Assembly (NCBI RefSeq): GCF_028551275.1
Contig: NZ_CP117025.1
Location: forward strand, 2,227,501-2,291,500
Reading direction: 5' to 3'
Source of the DNA: Sphingomonas hankookensis
Lineage (GTDB): Bacteria > Pseudomonadota > Alphaproteobacteria > Sphingomonadales > Sphingomonadaceae
DNA length: 64,000 bases
In this document: in pieces, positions 56,155 to 64,000 of the stretch
Layout: each line of letters starts with the position of its first letter
How positions within the stretch are numbered: the stretch's first letter is position 1
Notes under the pieces: generated by a model
The model's input: only the letters and a program-made list of their open reading frames with translations
What the model was told of the DNA's origin: nothing
The model's database searches: none
Program-made: the position numbers and the translations under genes

Positions 56155-57276
56155 ATGATCGAAGGAAAAGCCGCCGTCGCGCGCGAGAAATCGCAGCCGC
56201 TGGAGATCGTCGACGCCCGGTTCGAGGCGCCGCGCACCGGCGAGGTCCTGGTCCGGATCGTCGGCACCGGCGTGTGCCACACCGACATGGTGGTGCGCGA
56301 TCAGGGCTATCCCGTGCCGCTGCCCCTGGTCCTAGGGCATGAGGGCGCGGGCGTGGTCGAGCAGGTCGGCGACGGCGTCACCACCCTGGCCCCCGGCGAT
56401 CATGTCGTCCTGTCCTATGGCCATTGCGGCCGCTGCGGCGAGTGCCGCTCGGGCCGGCCGGGCTATTGCGTCGAATTCTACGACCGCAATTTCAAGGGCA
56501 GCCGCATGGACGGCAGCCAGGCCGTCTGCGACGCGCATGGCCATCCGCTGGGCAGCGCCTTCTTCGCGCAATCGAGCTTCGGCACCTATGCCATCGCCAC
56601 CGAGCGCAACGCCATCAAGATCCGCAGCGACGTGCCGCTCGAGCTGATGGGGCCGCTGGGCTGCGGTATCCAGACCGGCGCGGGCGCGGTGCTGAACGCG
56701 CTGAAGCCGCCCGCCGCCTCGTCGATCGCGATCTTCGGCGCGGGCTCGGTCGGGCTGTCGGCGGCCATGGCGGCCGCGGCGGTCGGCTGCACCACGATCA
56801 TCCTCGTCGACCTGCATGACGACCGCCTGGCGCTGGCCAAGGAACTGGGCGCGACGCACGGCGTGAACGCCGGCAAGGAGGATGCGGTCGAGCGGATCAG
56901 GGAGATCACCGGCACGGGCGGCGCCGACTTCACGCTGGAATGCACCGGCAACCCCAAGGTGCTGGCGCAGGCGGTGGAGGCGTTGCGCATCCCCGGCACC
57001 TGCGGCCTGATCGGCGCGGCGAACCTGGGCGATTGCGCCAGCCTGGACATGAACACCCTGCTGTTCGGGCGCACGGTGCGCGGCATCATCGAAGGCGACA
57101 GCGTGCCGCAGGTGTTCATCCCGCAGCTGATCGAATTGTGGCGCGCCGGCCGCTTCCCGTTCGACCGCCTGATAGCGTTCTACGACCTTGCCGACATCAA
57201 CCAGGCGATCGCGGACTCCGAGTCCGGCCGGGTGCTGAAACCCATCGTACGTCCCGCTTCAGGAGCCAACGCATGA
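56155..57276 (+). CDS. Zinc alcohol dehydrogenase, aryl/benzyl-alcohol dehydrogenase type
   Basis: 373-aa MDR enzyme. The catalytic zinc ligands are in GTGVCHTDMVV and LGHEGAGVVEQVGDGV; the structural-zinc four-cysteine loop is CGRCGECRSGRPGYC. The C-terminal part has the nucleotide fold IFGAGSVGLSAAMAAAAVGC and IILVDLHDDRLALAKELGA. The pattern matches the XylB/AreB benzyl-alcohol dehydrogenase group. It follows the SDR by 11 bases and overlaps the next aldehyde dehydrogenase (ATGA), a typical alcohol-to-acid pair. Confidence 0.92.
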   Translation: MIEGKAAVAREKSQPLEIVDARFEAPRTGEVLVRIVGTGVCHTDMVVRDQGYPVPLPLVLGHEGAGVVEQVGDGVTTLAPGDHVVLSYGHCGRCGECRSGRPGYCVEFYDRNFKGSRMDGSQAVCDAHGHPLGSAFFAQSSFGTYAIATERNAIKIRSDVPLELMGPLGCGIQTGAGAVLNALKPPAASSIAIFGAGSVGLSAAMAAAAVGCTTIILVDLHDDRLALAKELGATHGVNAGKEDAVERIREITGTGGADFTLECTGNPKVLAQAVEALRIPGTCGLIGAANLGDCASLDMNTLLFGRTVRGIIEGDSVPQVFIPQLIELWRAGRFPFDRLIAFYDLADINQAIADSESGRVLKPIVRPASGANA

Positions 57277-58727
57277 CCGCTACTCTCACCGACGCGCCGC
57301 TGACCATCGATTTCGCCGGCCCCTATGCGCTGACGATCGACGGCAAGCTGGTCGAGACGAACAAGTCGTTCGACGTCCTCAACCCCGCCACCAACCAGGT
57401 GCTGGCCCAGGCGCCCGAGGGCACCGCCGAGCATATGGAGGCCGCGATCGCGGCCGCGAAGGCGGCGTTCCCCGGCTGGTCGGCGCTGCCCTGGGCCGAG
57501 CGTGGCGCCTATGTCACCGCCTATGCCGACGCGCTGGAGGCGAACAAGGACGAGCTGATCACGCTGCTGACCCTCGAACAGGGCAAGCCGCGCCACAGCA
57601 TGGCGACCGGCGAGGTGGAGGCCGCGATCTACTGGGTCCGCGAGGTCGCCAAGCGCGAACTGCCGGTCGAGGTGATCGAGGACACCGACGATCATATCGT
57701 CGAGGTGCACCACACCCCGCTGGGCGTCGTCGGTGCGATCACGCCGTGGAACTTCCCCGTGCTGCTGGGCCTGTGGAAGATTGCGCCGTGCCTGTTGACC
57801 GGCAACACGATGGTGATGAAGCCGTCGCCCTATACCCCACTGTGCACGCTGCGCTTCGGCGAGATCGCGCAGCGGGTGTTCCCGGCCGGCGTGCTCAACA
57901 TCGTATCGGGCGGCAACGATCTGGGCGCGCAGATGACCGAACATCCCGACATCGCCAAGATCAGCTTCACCGGCTCGACCGCCACCGGCAAGAAGGTGAT
58001 GGCGTCGGGCGCGTCGAACCTGAAGCGGATCACGCTGGAACTCGGCGGCAACGACGCCGCGATCGTGCTGGCCGATGCCGATTGGGAGCCGCTGATCCCC
58101 ACCCTGTTCTGGGCCGCGTTCGGCAATTCGGGCCAGTGGTGCATCGCCTCCAAGCGCCTGTACGTCCACCGTTCGATCCATGCCGCCTTCGTCGCCGCCT
58201 TCGTCGAATATGGCCGTCAGCAGACGGTCGGCGACGGCATGGACCCGGCGACCGATCTCGGCCCGATCCAGAACCGGATGCAGTATGACAAGCTGAAGGA
58301 CCTGTTCGCCGATGTGAAGGCGAACGGCTACACCGTCCCGCTGGGCGGTACGATCGACGAGAGCCTGGCGGGCAATTTCGTGCCCGTCACCATCGTCGAC
58401 AACCCGCCCGAGACCAGCCGTATCGTCAAGGAGGAGCCGTTCGGCCCGATCCTGCCGATCATCGCCTTCGACGATGTCGAGGAGGTGATCGCCAAGGCCA
58501 ACGACACGCCCTTCGGCCTCGCCGGATCGGTCTGGGGCCGCGACCGCGATGCCGCCATCGCCGTCGCCAAGCGGCTGGAGACCGGCACGGTCTGGGTCAA
58601 CGAGATCCATATCCACGGGATCGACATCCCCTTCGGCGGCCACAAACAGTCGGGCCTGGGCGTCGAGAACGGCGCGGAGGGGCTGGCCGAGTTCACCAAC
58701 ACCAAGACCTACATGTTCCGCAAGTGA
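57273..58727 (+). CDS. Aldehyde dehydrogenase 2, NAD(P)-dependent
   Basis: 484-aa ALDH, clearly different from the first one. Nucleotide site AITPWNFPVLLGLWKI and SFTGSTATGKKVM; Glu256 in TLELGGNDAA; Cys290 in NSGQWCIASKRLY; C-terminal IDIPFGGHKQSGLGVENG. It probably oxidises the aldehyde made by the zinc alcohol dehydrogenase whose stop its ATG overlaps (ATGA). Two ALDHs and two alcohol dehydrogenases in one operon suggest either two oxidisable groups on the substrate or two consecutive intermediates. Confidence 0.92.
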   Translation: MTATLTDAPLTIDFAGPYALTIDGKLVETNKSFDVLNPATNQVLAQAPEGTAEHMEAAIAAAKAAFPGWSALPWAERGAYVTAYADALEANKDELITLLTLEQGKPRHSMATGEVEAAIYWVREVAKRELPVEVIEDTDDHIVEVHHTPLGVVGAITPWNFPVLLGLWKIAPCLLTGNTMVMKPSPYTPLCTLRFGEIAQRVFPAGVLNIVSGGNDLGAQMTEHPDIAKISFTGSTATGKKVMASGASNLKRITLELGGNDAAIVLADADWEPLIPTLFWAAFGNSGQWCIASKRLYVHRSIHAAFVAAFVEYGRQQTVGDGMDPATDLGPIQNRMQYDKLKDLFADVKANGYTVPLGGTIDESLAGNFVPVTIVDNPPETSRIVKEEPFGPILPIIAFDDVEEVIAKANDTPFGLAGSVWGRDRDAAIAVAKRLETGTVWVNEIHIHGIDIPFGGHKQSGLGVENGAEGLAEFTNTKTYMFRK

Positions 58728-58794
58728 TGACCGGCCGGGGCGGCTCCATCGGCCGCCCCGCCACTCCAGCGAACCATTCAAGGGAATAGCGGCC

Positions 58795-59946
58795 ATGCGC
58801 CCTCTCGAAGGCATTACCGTCGTCAGCCTGGAGCATGCGATCGCCGCGCCGTTCGCCACCCGGCAGCTCGCCGATCTGGGCGCCCGCGTCATCAAGGTCG
58901 AACGCCCCGAAAGCGGCGACTTCGCGCGTGCCTATGACGAACGGGTCGGTGGCCTCTCCTCGCATTTCGTGTGGTGCAACCGGTCGAAGGAAAGCCTGGC
59001 GCTCGACCTGAAGTCGCCGCAGGGCATAGCCGTCCTGTCGCGGCTGATCGACAAGGCGGATGTGCTGGTCCAGAACCTCGCCCCCGGCGCGTCGCAGCGC
59101 ATGGGCCTGGACTTCGCGACGCTGCACGACGCGCATCCGCGACTGATCGTGTGCGACATCTCCGGCTATGGCCAGGACGGACCGCATCGCGATCGCAAGG
59201 CCTATGACTTGCTGATCCAGAGCGAGTCGGGTTTCCTGTCGGTGACCGGCACCCCCGACGAACCGGCGAAGGCGGGCTGTTCGATCGCCGACATCGCCGC
59301 GGGCATGTACGCCTATACCAATATCCTAGCCGCGCTGATCGAGCGTGGCCGCACCGGCAAGGGCCGCCATATCGACGTGTCGATGCTGGAGGCGATGGCC
59401 GAGTGGATGAGCTTCCCGATGTATTACGCCTATGACGGCGCGCCCCAGGCGCCGCGCGTCGGCGCATCGCATGCGACCATCTATCCGTACGGCCCTTTCC
59501 GCACCGCGGACGGGGAGGTGATGCTCGGCATCCAGAACGAGCGTGAATGGGCGGCCTTCTGCACCATCGTGCTGGAACAGCCCGACCTGGCCGCCGATCC
59601 GCGCTTCTCCTCGACATCGCGCCGGTCGGAAAACCGGGCCGCGCTGGCCGCGATCATCACGGCGGCCTTTGGCGACCTGGCCCGCGCCGAGGTTCTCGAT
59701 CGGCTCGACGCCGCGAAGATCGCCAATGCCAGCGTCAACGACATGGCCGGGCTGTGGGCGCATCCGCAGCTGGCGGCGCGCGGGCGCTGGGTTGACGTGT
59801 CTTCGCCGATCGGACCGATCCCCGCCTTGTTGCCGCCCGGCCGCCCCGACGCGCGCATGGACGCGATCCCCGCGCTGGGCGAGCATACCGATGCGATCCT
59901 CGCCGAACTCGGGCTGGCGCCGGGCATGGTGTCGCATGCCGCATGA
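58795..59946 (+). CDS. CoA-transferase, family III (CaiB/BaiF)
   Basis: 383-aa family III CoA-transferase. It opens PLEGITVVSLEHAIAAPFAT with the CoA-contact segment KVERPESGDFARAYD and SLALDLKSPQGI. The catalytic Asp138 lies in RKAYDLLIQSESGF, and the C-terminal part is complete. It moves CoA from a donor such as succinyl- or acetyl-CoA to a carboxylic acid without ATP. Placed after two aldehyde dehydrogenases and before a CitE-like lyase, it probably activates the acid produced upstream. It overlaps the lyase gene by 11 bases. Relatives act on itaconate, mesaconate or malate; which acid applies here is unknown. Confidence 0.9.
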   Translation: MRPLEGITVVSLEHAIAAPFATRQLADLGARVIKVERPESGDFARAYDERVGGLSSHFVWCNRSKESLALDLKSPQGIAVLSRLIDKADVLVQNLAPGASQRMGLDFATLHDAHPRLIVCDISGYGQDGPHRDRKAYDLLIQSESGFLSVTGTPDEPAKAGCSIADIAAGMYAYTNILAALIERGRTGKGRHIDVSMLEAMAEWMSFPMYYAYDGAPQAPRVGASHATIYPYGPFRTADGEVMLGIQNEREWAAFCTIVLEQPDLAADPRFSSTSRRSENRAALAAIITAAFGDLARAEVLDRLDAAKIANASVNDMAGLWAHPQLAARGRWVDVSSPIGPIPALLPPGRPDARMDAIPALGEHTDAILAELGLAPGMVSHAA

Positions 59947-60745
59947 CCCAGGCCGGCGGATCGACGATGCCCGGTCCTTCCTGTTCGTCCCCGCCAATCG
60001 CCCCGAACGGATCGCCAAGGCGCTGGCGACCGAGGCCGATATCGTCATCGTCGATCTGGAAGATGCGGTGCCGCCCGACGAGAAGGTCGCCGCGCGCGCC
60101 GCACTGACGGCGCAGCTCGATCCCGACCGCCCCGTCCTGCTCCGGGTCAACGACGCCGGGACCGGGTGGTTCGACGAGGATTTGCGCGTGGCGGCGCATC
60201 CGGGCGTCCTCGGGATCATGCTCGCCAAGGCGGAGCCGGGGGACGGGCTGGCGCGGGCCTGTGCGGTCGCGCCGGTCGTCGCGCTGATCGAAAGCGCGCA
60301 CGGCGTCGCCGATGTCCGGACGATCGCCGCCACGCCGGGCGTTCGCCGACTGGCCTTCGGGACGATCGATCTGGCGCTCGACCTGGGCGTCACCGACGAG
60401 ACATTGCTGGCACCGCTGGGCCTGCAACTGGTGCTGGCATCGCGGGTCGGCGGCATCGCCGCGCCGATCGACGGCGTCACCACCGACTTTCGCGATCCCG
60501 ACGTCGTGGCACGGGCGATGACGGCATCGGCGAAGGCGGGCTTCGGCGCGAAGATGTGCATCCACCCGGCTCAGGTCGCGGCGGTCCATGCGGCGCTGCG
60601 ACCGACCGAGGGGGCGGTGGCCTGGGCGCACAGGGTCATCGCGGCGGCCGAGCAGGCGAATGGCGCGGCGATCGCCGTGGATGGCCGCATGATCGACAAG
60701 CCGGTGATCGCGCAGGCGCAGCGTATCCTCGCCAACATCGACTGA
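59936..60745 (+). CDS. CoA ester lyase, CitE/HpcH-HpaI family
   Basis: 269-aa TIM-barrel lyase related to citrate lyase beta subunit, citramalyl-CoA and malyl-CoA lyases. Seen motifs: SFLFVPANRPERIAKAL, IVIVDLEDAVPPDEK, LLRVNDAGTGWF, ALIESAHGVADV, FGTIDLALDLG and AKMCIHPAQVAAV; the Arg, Glu and Asp residues that bind Mg and the acyl group are all in place. It performs retro-Claisen type cleavage of a 3-hydroxyacyl-CoA. ATG 59936 lies inside the end of the CoA-transferase gene. No acyl-carrier gene is adjacent, so CoA thioesters are the likely substrates. Confidence 0.88.
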   Translation: MPHDPGRRIDDARSFLFVPANRPERIAKALATEADIVIVDLEDAVPPDEKVAARAALTAQLDPDRPVLLRVNDAGTGWFDEDLRVAAHPGVLGIMLAKAEPGDGLARACAVAPVVALIESAHGVADVRTIAATPGVRRLAFGTIDLALDLGVTDETLLAPLGLQLVLASRVGGIAAPIDGVTTDFRDPDVVARAMTASAKAGFGAKMCIHPAQVAAVHAALRPTEGAVAWAHRVIAAAEQANGAAIAVDGRMIDKPVIAQAQRILANID

Positions 60746-60758
60746 TGCGGAGCGAGCG

Positions 60759-62261
60759 ATGACCCGCCGACTGCCCGATCACATCGACGGCTATGGCCCG
60801 GTGCGGCCGTTCCGCGCGCGGCCGGTCGACAAGGCGGCGAAGCGGCGGGCGCAGGTGCCGCTGTTCGACTCGATCGACGCGGTCGTCGATACGCTCGACC
60901 TTCGCGACGGCGCGACCATCTCGTTCCACCATCATCTTCGCGACGGCGACGATGTCATGCGCGCCGTCGTCGATGTGCTGGCGGCGCGCGGGCTGCGCGA
61001 TCTCCATGTCGCGGCCAGCTCGATCTTCCCGGTCCATGCCCCGCTCGTGCCGCATATCCGTAGCGGAGTGATCACCCGGATCAGCACCGCCTATGTCGCC
61101 GGTCCGGTCGCGCGCGCGATCTCCGCCGGCGAACTGCGCCATCCGGCCGTCCTGCAGACCCATAGCGGCCGCGCGCGCGCCATCGCGACCGGCGCGTTGC
61201 CGATCGACGTCGCCTTCGTGGCGGCGCCCTCGGCGGACCGCCAGGGCAATCTCAGCGGCGCGATCGGGCCGTCGGCCTGTGGTCCGCTGGGCTATGCAAT
61301 GGTCGATGCGCGCTATGCCAGGCGGGTCGTCGCCGTCACCGACAATCTGCTGGACGACCGGCTCGCCAGCATCGACATCGCCGGCAACGAGGTCGACGCG
61401 GTCGTCGTGGTGCCCTCGATCGGCGATCCCACCCGGATCGTCTCGGGCACGACGCGGATCACCGATGATCCGGTATCGTTGCGGATCGCGGCGATGGCGG
61501 CGCGTGCGATCGACGCCTCGGGCCTGCTGGTCGACGGCTTTTCCTTCCAGACCGGGGCTGGCGGCACGTCGCTGGCGGTGGCCGGCGATGTCGCCGCGAT
61601 CATGCGGCAAAAGGGCATCAAGGGCAGCTTTGCCGCCGGCGGGATCACGGGAACGCTGGTCGAGATGTTCCACGAGGGCCTGTTCGAGCGGCTCTACGAC
61701 GTCCAGTGCTTCGATCTGGCCGCCGTGGCGTCGTATCGTACCGATGCCGCGCATCAGGCCATGTCGGCGTCGCTCTATGCCGATCCCAGCCGCCGCGACG
61801 CGGTCGCCGGTCGACTGGACGTGATGATCCTGGGCGCGGCCGAGGTCGACACGGCCTTCAACGTCAACGTCACGGCGGTCGGGGGCGGCAAGATCATCGG
61901 CGGGTCGGGCGGCCATGCCGATACGGCCGCCGGCGCGAAGCTGACCATCATCACCACGCGGCTGAGTGCCAAGGGCAACCCGAAGATCGTCCGTGACGTC
62001 GAATGCGTGACGACCCCGGGCGCGACCGTCGATGTCGTCGTGACGGAGGCCGGCATCGCGGTAAATCCCCTGCGCACCGACCTGATCGCGCGCTTCGTCG
62101 ACGCGGGGCTGCCGTTGGTGTCGATCGAGGAATTGGCCAGCTTGGCACGCGAACAGACTGGCCGAACCAATGACAAGTCCCGAACGAGCGGTAACAGGAT
62201 CATTGCGGTCGTGGAATATTTCGACGGCACCGTCACGGATGTGATCCGGCAATCCGGCTGA
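60759..62261 (+). CDS. Citrate lyase alpha subunit-like CoA transferase (CitF)
   Basis: 500-aa protein with the two-domain CitF fold (citrate:acetyl-carrier transferase). Seen are DGATISFHHHLRDGDDVMRA, HSGRARAIATGALPIDVAFV, QGNLSGAIGPSACGPLGYA, GFSFQTGAGGTSLAVAGDVA, GSFAAGGITGTLVEMFHEG, GGKIIGGSGGHADTAAGAK and VTEAGIAVNP. Length and order fit authentic CitF. The usual partners citD (acyl carrier), citC, citG and citX are absent in the window, so it may exchange CoA instead of a carrier-bound prosthetic group. Last gene of the operon; the 99-base gap to the convergent isomerase gene has only weak hairpins. Confidence 0.88.
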   Translation: MTRRLPDHIDGYGPVRPFRARPVDKAAKRRAQVPLFDSIDAVVDTLDLRDGATISFHHHLRDGDDVMRAVVDVLAARGLRDLHVAASSIFPVHAPLVPHIRSGVITRISTAYVAGPVARAISAGELRHPAVLQTHSGRARAIATGALPIDVAFVAAPSADRQGNLSGAIGPSACGPLGYAMVDARYARRVVAVTDNLLDDRLASIDIAGNEVDAVVVVPSIGDPTRIVSGTTRITDDPVSLRIAAMAARAIDASGLLVDGFSFQTGAGGTSLAVAGDVAAIMRQKGIKGSFAAGGITGTLVEMFHEGLFERLYDVQCFDLAAVASYRTDAAHQAMSASLYADPSRRDAVAGRLDVMILGAAEVDTAFNVNVTAVGGGKIIGGSGGHADTAAGAKLTIITTRLSAKGNPKIVRDVECVTTPGATVDVVVTEAGIAVNPLRTDLIARFVDAGLPLVSIEELASLAREQTGRTNDKSRTSGNRIIAVVEYFDGTVTDVIRQSG

Positions 62262-62360
62262 AGACCAACCGTCCGCTCTTTCTGGACCTAAAAATTGGAT
62301 CGACAGCCCGCTGTCGGCAGGTTGCCGATCCTGTAGATCACGTTTCCGCTGCCCTACCGG

Positions 62361-63284
62361 TCAGTCGTAGATCGGCCTCAACACCGTATCGAGATGATAG
62401 CGGGTCAGCGCCATCGACGCGAGCAGGTCGGGCGAACCGTCATATTCGATCGACATCCAGCCCTTGAATTGATCCTCCTTCAGCATCCGGTACAGCCCCG
62501 CCAGATCGAGCGTGCCGAGCCCCGGTTCCCAGAACCAGCGCGTGCCGTCGTCGGTGATCTCCGGGTCCTGTGCATAGCGCACGCTGTCCGGCTGCCGCTG
62601 CGAAGCGGTATCCTTCAGGTGGAAGGTGCTGATCCGGTCACGATAATCGCGGTAGAAGGTCAGCAAATCCTCGCCCATGATCGCCACCTGTGCAGTGTCG
62701 AGGCAGTAGTGGACGTACGCCGGATCGGTCGATTCGATCAGTTCGCGATGGTTCGGCAGATTGATCGCGCAGAAGAACTCGTTGTGAAGCCCGATCTTGA
62801 CGCCGTGATCGGTGGCATAGCGGCCGATCTCGTTCATCACCCTGGCGCATTGCTGCACCTCTTCGCGGCTCAGCGGTCCCGAACCGTAGTAGTTCTGCGT
62901 TGGGCAGGTATTCATGTAACTGCCGCCGAACTTCACGATCGTATCGACCGCCTCGCGCCCCGAACGAACCGCTTCATCGAAATGATCGGCCTGATGCGAG
63001 GCATGCGCGCCGTGGAACATGCCGATGACCTCGACCCCGCGATCCTTTGCAAAGGCGGTGAAGGCTTCGGGCGACCCGAACAGCGGCAGGATGTCGGCCA
63101 GATCCCACGGAGCGATCTCGATCCCGTCGAAACCGAGCGCCGCCTGATATTTCAGGATCGTATCCCAGTCCGAATAATAGGCGGTATTGGTCTTGTCTTC
63201 GTAGTAGAACTCTCGGAAATTATTGATCTGCCGATAGGGAATGCTCTTCCAATGGCACATATTGGCATAGCGGATATTGGGCAT
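62361..63284 (-). CDS. Sugar phosphate isomerase/epimerase (xylose-isomerase-like TIM barrel)
   Basis: 307-aa member of the IolE/IolI/Hyi-type superfamily. Probable metal ligands are Glu in IGLHNEFFCA, Asp in YCLDTAQVAI, His in STFHLKDTAS and Glu in WMSIEYDGSP. It opens IRYANMCHWKSIPYRQINNF. Such enzymes isomerise, epimerise or dehydrate sugars and inosose-like compounds; the substrate is unknown. It is followed upstream by a second family member in the same direction, so both belong to a separate minus-strand unit convergent with the catabolic operon. Confidence 0.85.
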   Translation of the reverse strand: MPNIRYANMCHWKSIPYRQINNFREFYYEDKTNTAYYSDWDTILKYQAALGFDGIEIAPWDLADILPLFGSPEAFTAFAKDRGVEVIGMFHGAHASHQADHFDEAVRSGREAVDTIVKFGGSYMNTCPTQNYYGSGPLSREEVQQCARVMNEIGRYATDHGVKIGLHNEFFCAINLPNHRELIESTDPAYVHYCLDTAQVAIMGEDLLTFYRDYRDRISTFHLKDTASQRQPDSVRYAQDPEITDDGTRWFWEPGLGTLDLAGLYRMLKEDQFKGWMSIEYDGSPDLLASMALTRYHLDTVLRPIYD

Positions 63285-63303
63285 CGCGGAGACTCCGTCC
63301 GGC

Positions 63304-64000
63304 TTAATTCTGGAGATGGCTCAGGAACGCGCGCGTGCGCAGCAATGCCCGGAACGGGTCGCGCGTCTGGCGGGCGCTGCAGATGATCGGTCCGGCATAG
63401 CCCAGCTGGCCGAGTAGGCCGACGATAGCCGGCAGATCGACATTACCAGTACCCGGATCGCGGAAAACCTGCGTCGCGCGGTGCTCGGGGAACTCCGGAT
63501 TGGGAGTCTTCCACGTCTCCGTATCGTCCACGAACGCCGTGTCGGTCAGGTGGACGCACCCGATCCGCTCGCGGTGCGCGGTGATGAAGGCCGCCGGATC
63601 GATCCCGGCGATGGTCAGGCTGGCGGTATCGACATCCAGCTTCACGTCGTCCGGCAGCCGTTCCAGCAGCGTCAAGATGCGGTCGCCACGGAACACGCTC
63701 CAATATTCGTTGCGCACCACCAGCGCGACGCCCGCCGCCCGAGCCTTTTCTGCGAGGCCGCCGAGCAGAGTAGCCACGCGATCGGTGAAGGATGCGAGCT
63801 TGTCCGCCAGATCGGGATGGTAATGAGCGATGCGCCCGTAATAGCCCGACGGACTGATCGCGAGGTAATCGGCCTTCAGATCGGCGGCATGCGCCAGCGC
63901 CTCGCCCGCGAAATGGCCGGTCGCACCGAAGTAGAAGTCGAGGTTGGCGTTGCGCAGGAACAGGTTCGAATCGAACGTCACGCCGGTAACCCGATCGATA
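63304..64000 (-). CDS. Sugar phosphate isomerase/epimerase, partial (5' end outside window)
   Basis: At least 231 codons of a second TIM-barrel protein of the xylose-isomerase-like superfamily: ISPSGYYGRIAHYHPDLADK, VALVVRNEYWSVFRG (Glu position), KLDVDTASLTIAGI (Asp), IGCVHLTDTAFVDD (His) and VDLPAIVGLLGQLGYAGPII. A GTG at 63981 could start it, but the frame stays open to the window edge and the family usually has about 280-300 residues, so the gene most likely continues beyond the window. Nineteen bases before the first isomerase gene, same operon. Metal site partly Asn/Glu-substituted compared with its neighbour. Confidence 0.75.
   Translation of the reverse strand, partial: IDRVTGVTFDSNLFLRNANLDFYFGATGHFAGEALAHAADLKADYLAISPSGYYGRIAHYHPDLADKLASFTDRVATLLGGLAEKARAAGVALVVRNEYWSVFRGDRILTLLERLPDDVKLDVDTASLTIAGIDPAAFITAHRERIGCVHLTDTAFVDDTETWKTPNPEFPEHRATQVFRDPGTGNVDLPAIVGLLGQLGYAGPIICSARQTRDPFRALLRTRAFLSHLQN

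Noticed and set aside
51120..58727. Polyethylene-glycol (peg) operon of sphingomonads.
   Set aside because: GMC oxidase and ALDH fit, but a TonB receptor, permease and acyl-CoA ligase of that operon are missing and the lyase genes do not belong to it.
60759..62261. Conventional citrate lyase locus.
   Set aside because: No citD, citC, citG or citX and the CitE/CitF order is joined to alcohol and aldehyde dehydrogenases and a family III CoA-transferase.

Overview
The window is high-GC DNA from an alphaproteobacterium, most likely a Sphingomonas-type member of the Sphingomonadales. The support is the combination of a tandem two-domain Hfq, a fused IspDF enzyme, the dusB-ntrBC-ntrYX block, an HdaA gene next to a DUF2066-like gene, an I78-type inhibitor lipoprotein behind rnd, and very tightly packed genes with ATGA/GTGA/TTGA stop-start overlaps. 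This assignment is inference from gene content; no database was searched.

Positions 1-45,500 are a core housekeeping chromosome segment. It contains rsmB and a TPR protein; the outer-membrane biogenesis operon lptD-surA-pdxA-rsmA (minus strand); pepA, holC and ndk; a small secreted cysteine-rich protein in a visibly AT-richer patch; purM-purN-mmcQ (minus); an overlapping operon of a DUF2066-like protein, hdaA, ppk1 and ppx (plus); rnd with an I78-like lipoprotein (minus); aspS; carbonic anhydrase; lipA-ratA; pncC/cinA, a lipoprotein and ispDF (minus); the nitrogen-regulation run dusB-ntrB-ntrC-ntrY-ntrX followed by hfq-hflX (plus); and a ten-gene minus-strand run from a lytic transglycosylase through a SPOR protein, D-Ala-D-Ala carboxypeptidase, tmk, holB, metG, tatD, an MBL hydrolase and a retropepsin to mazG. 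Three dispersed hairpin repeat elements (one family present twice as 94-nt copies) sit in the intergenic gaps.

A tRNA-Ser(TGA) at 45,530 marks the change to accessory DNA. Immediately after it lie a gene-poor stretch, an SDR pseudogene with an in-frame amber codon and a small internal deletion, the remnant of a probable HxlR-type regulator, and a secreted type-B carboxylesterase.

From about 49,200 to 62,261 lies a catabolic cluster in two LysR-flanked units. Unit 1 is an outer-membrane phenol-pathway-type channel plus a Tat-exported GMC oxidoreductase. Unit 2 is a seven-gene operon: aldehyde dehydrogenase, SDR, zinc alcohol dehydrogenase of the aryl-alcohol type, second aldehyde dehydrogenase, family III CoA-transferase, CitE-like lyase and CitF-like citrate lyase alpha subunit. 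The logic reads as uptake, oxidation of alcohol to aldehyde to acid, CoA activation and carbon-carbon cleavage. No acyl-carrier subunit CitD or its maturation genes are present, so the CitE/CitF pair probably works on CoA thioesters. The substrate cannot be read from the sequence. This cluster is the best candidate in the window for an undescribed pathway. The window ends in two adjacent minus-strand TIM-barrel sugar-phosphate isomerase/epimerase genes, the last one cut by the window edge.
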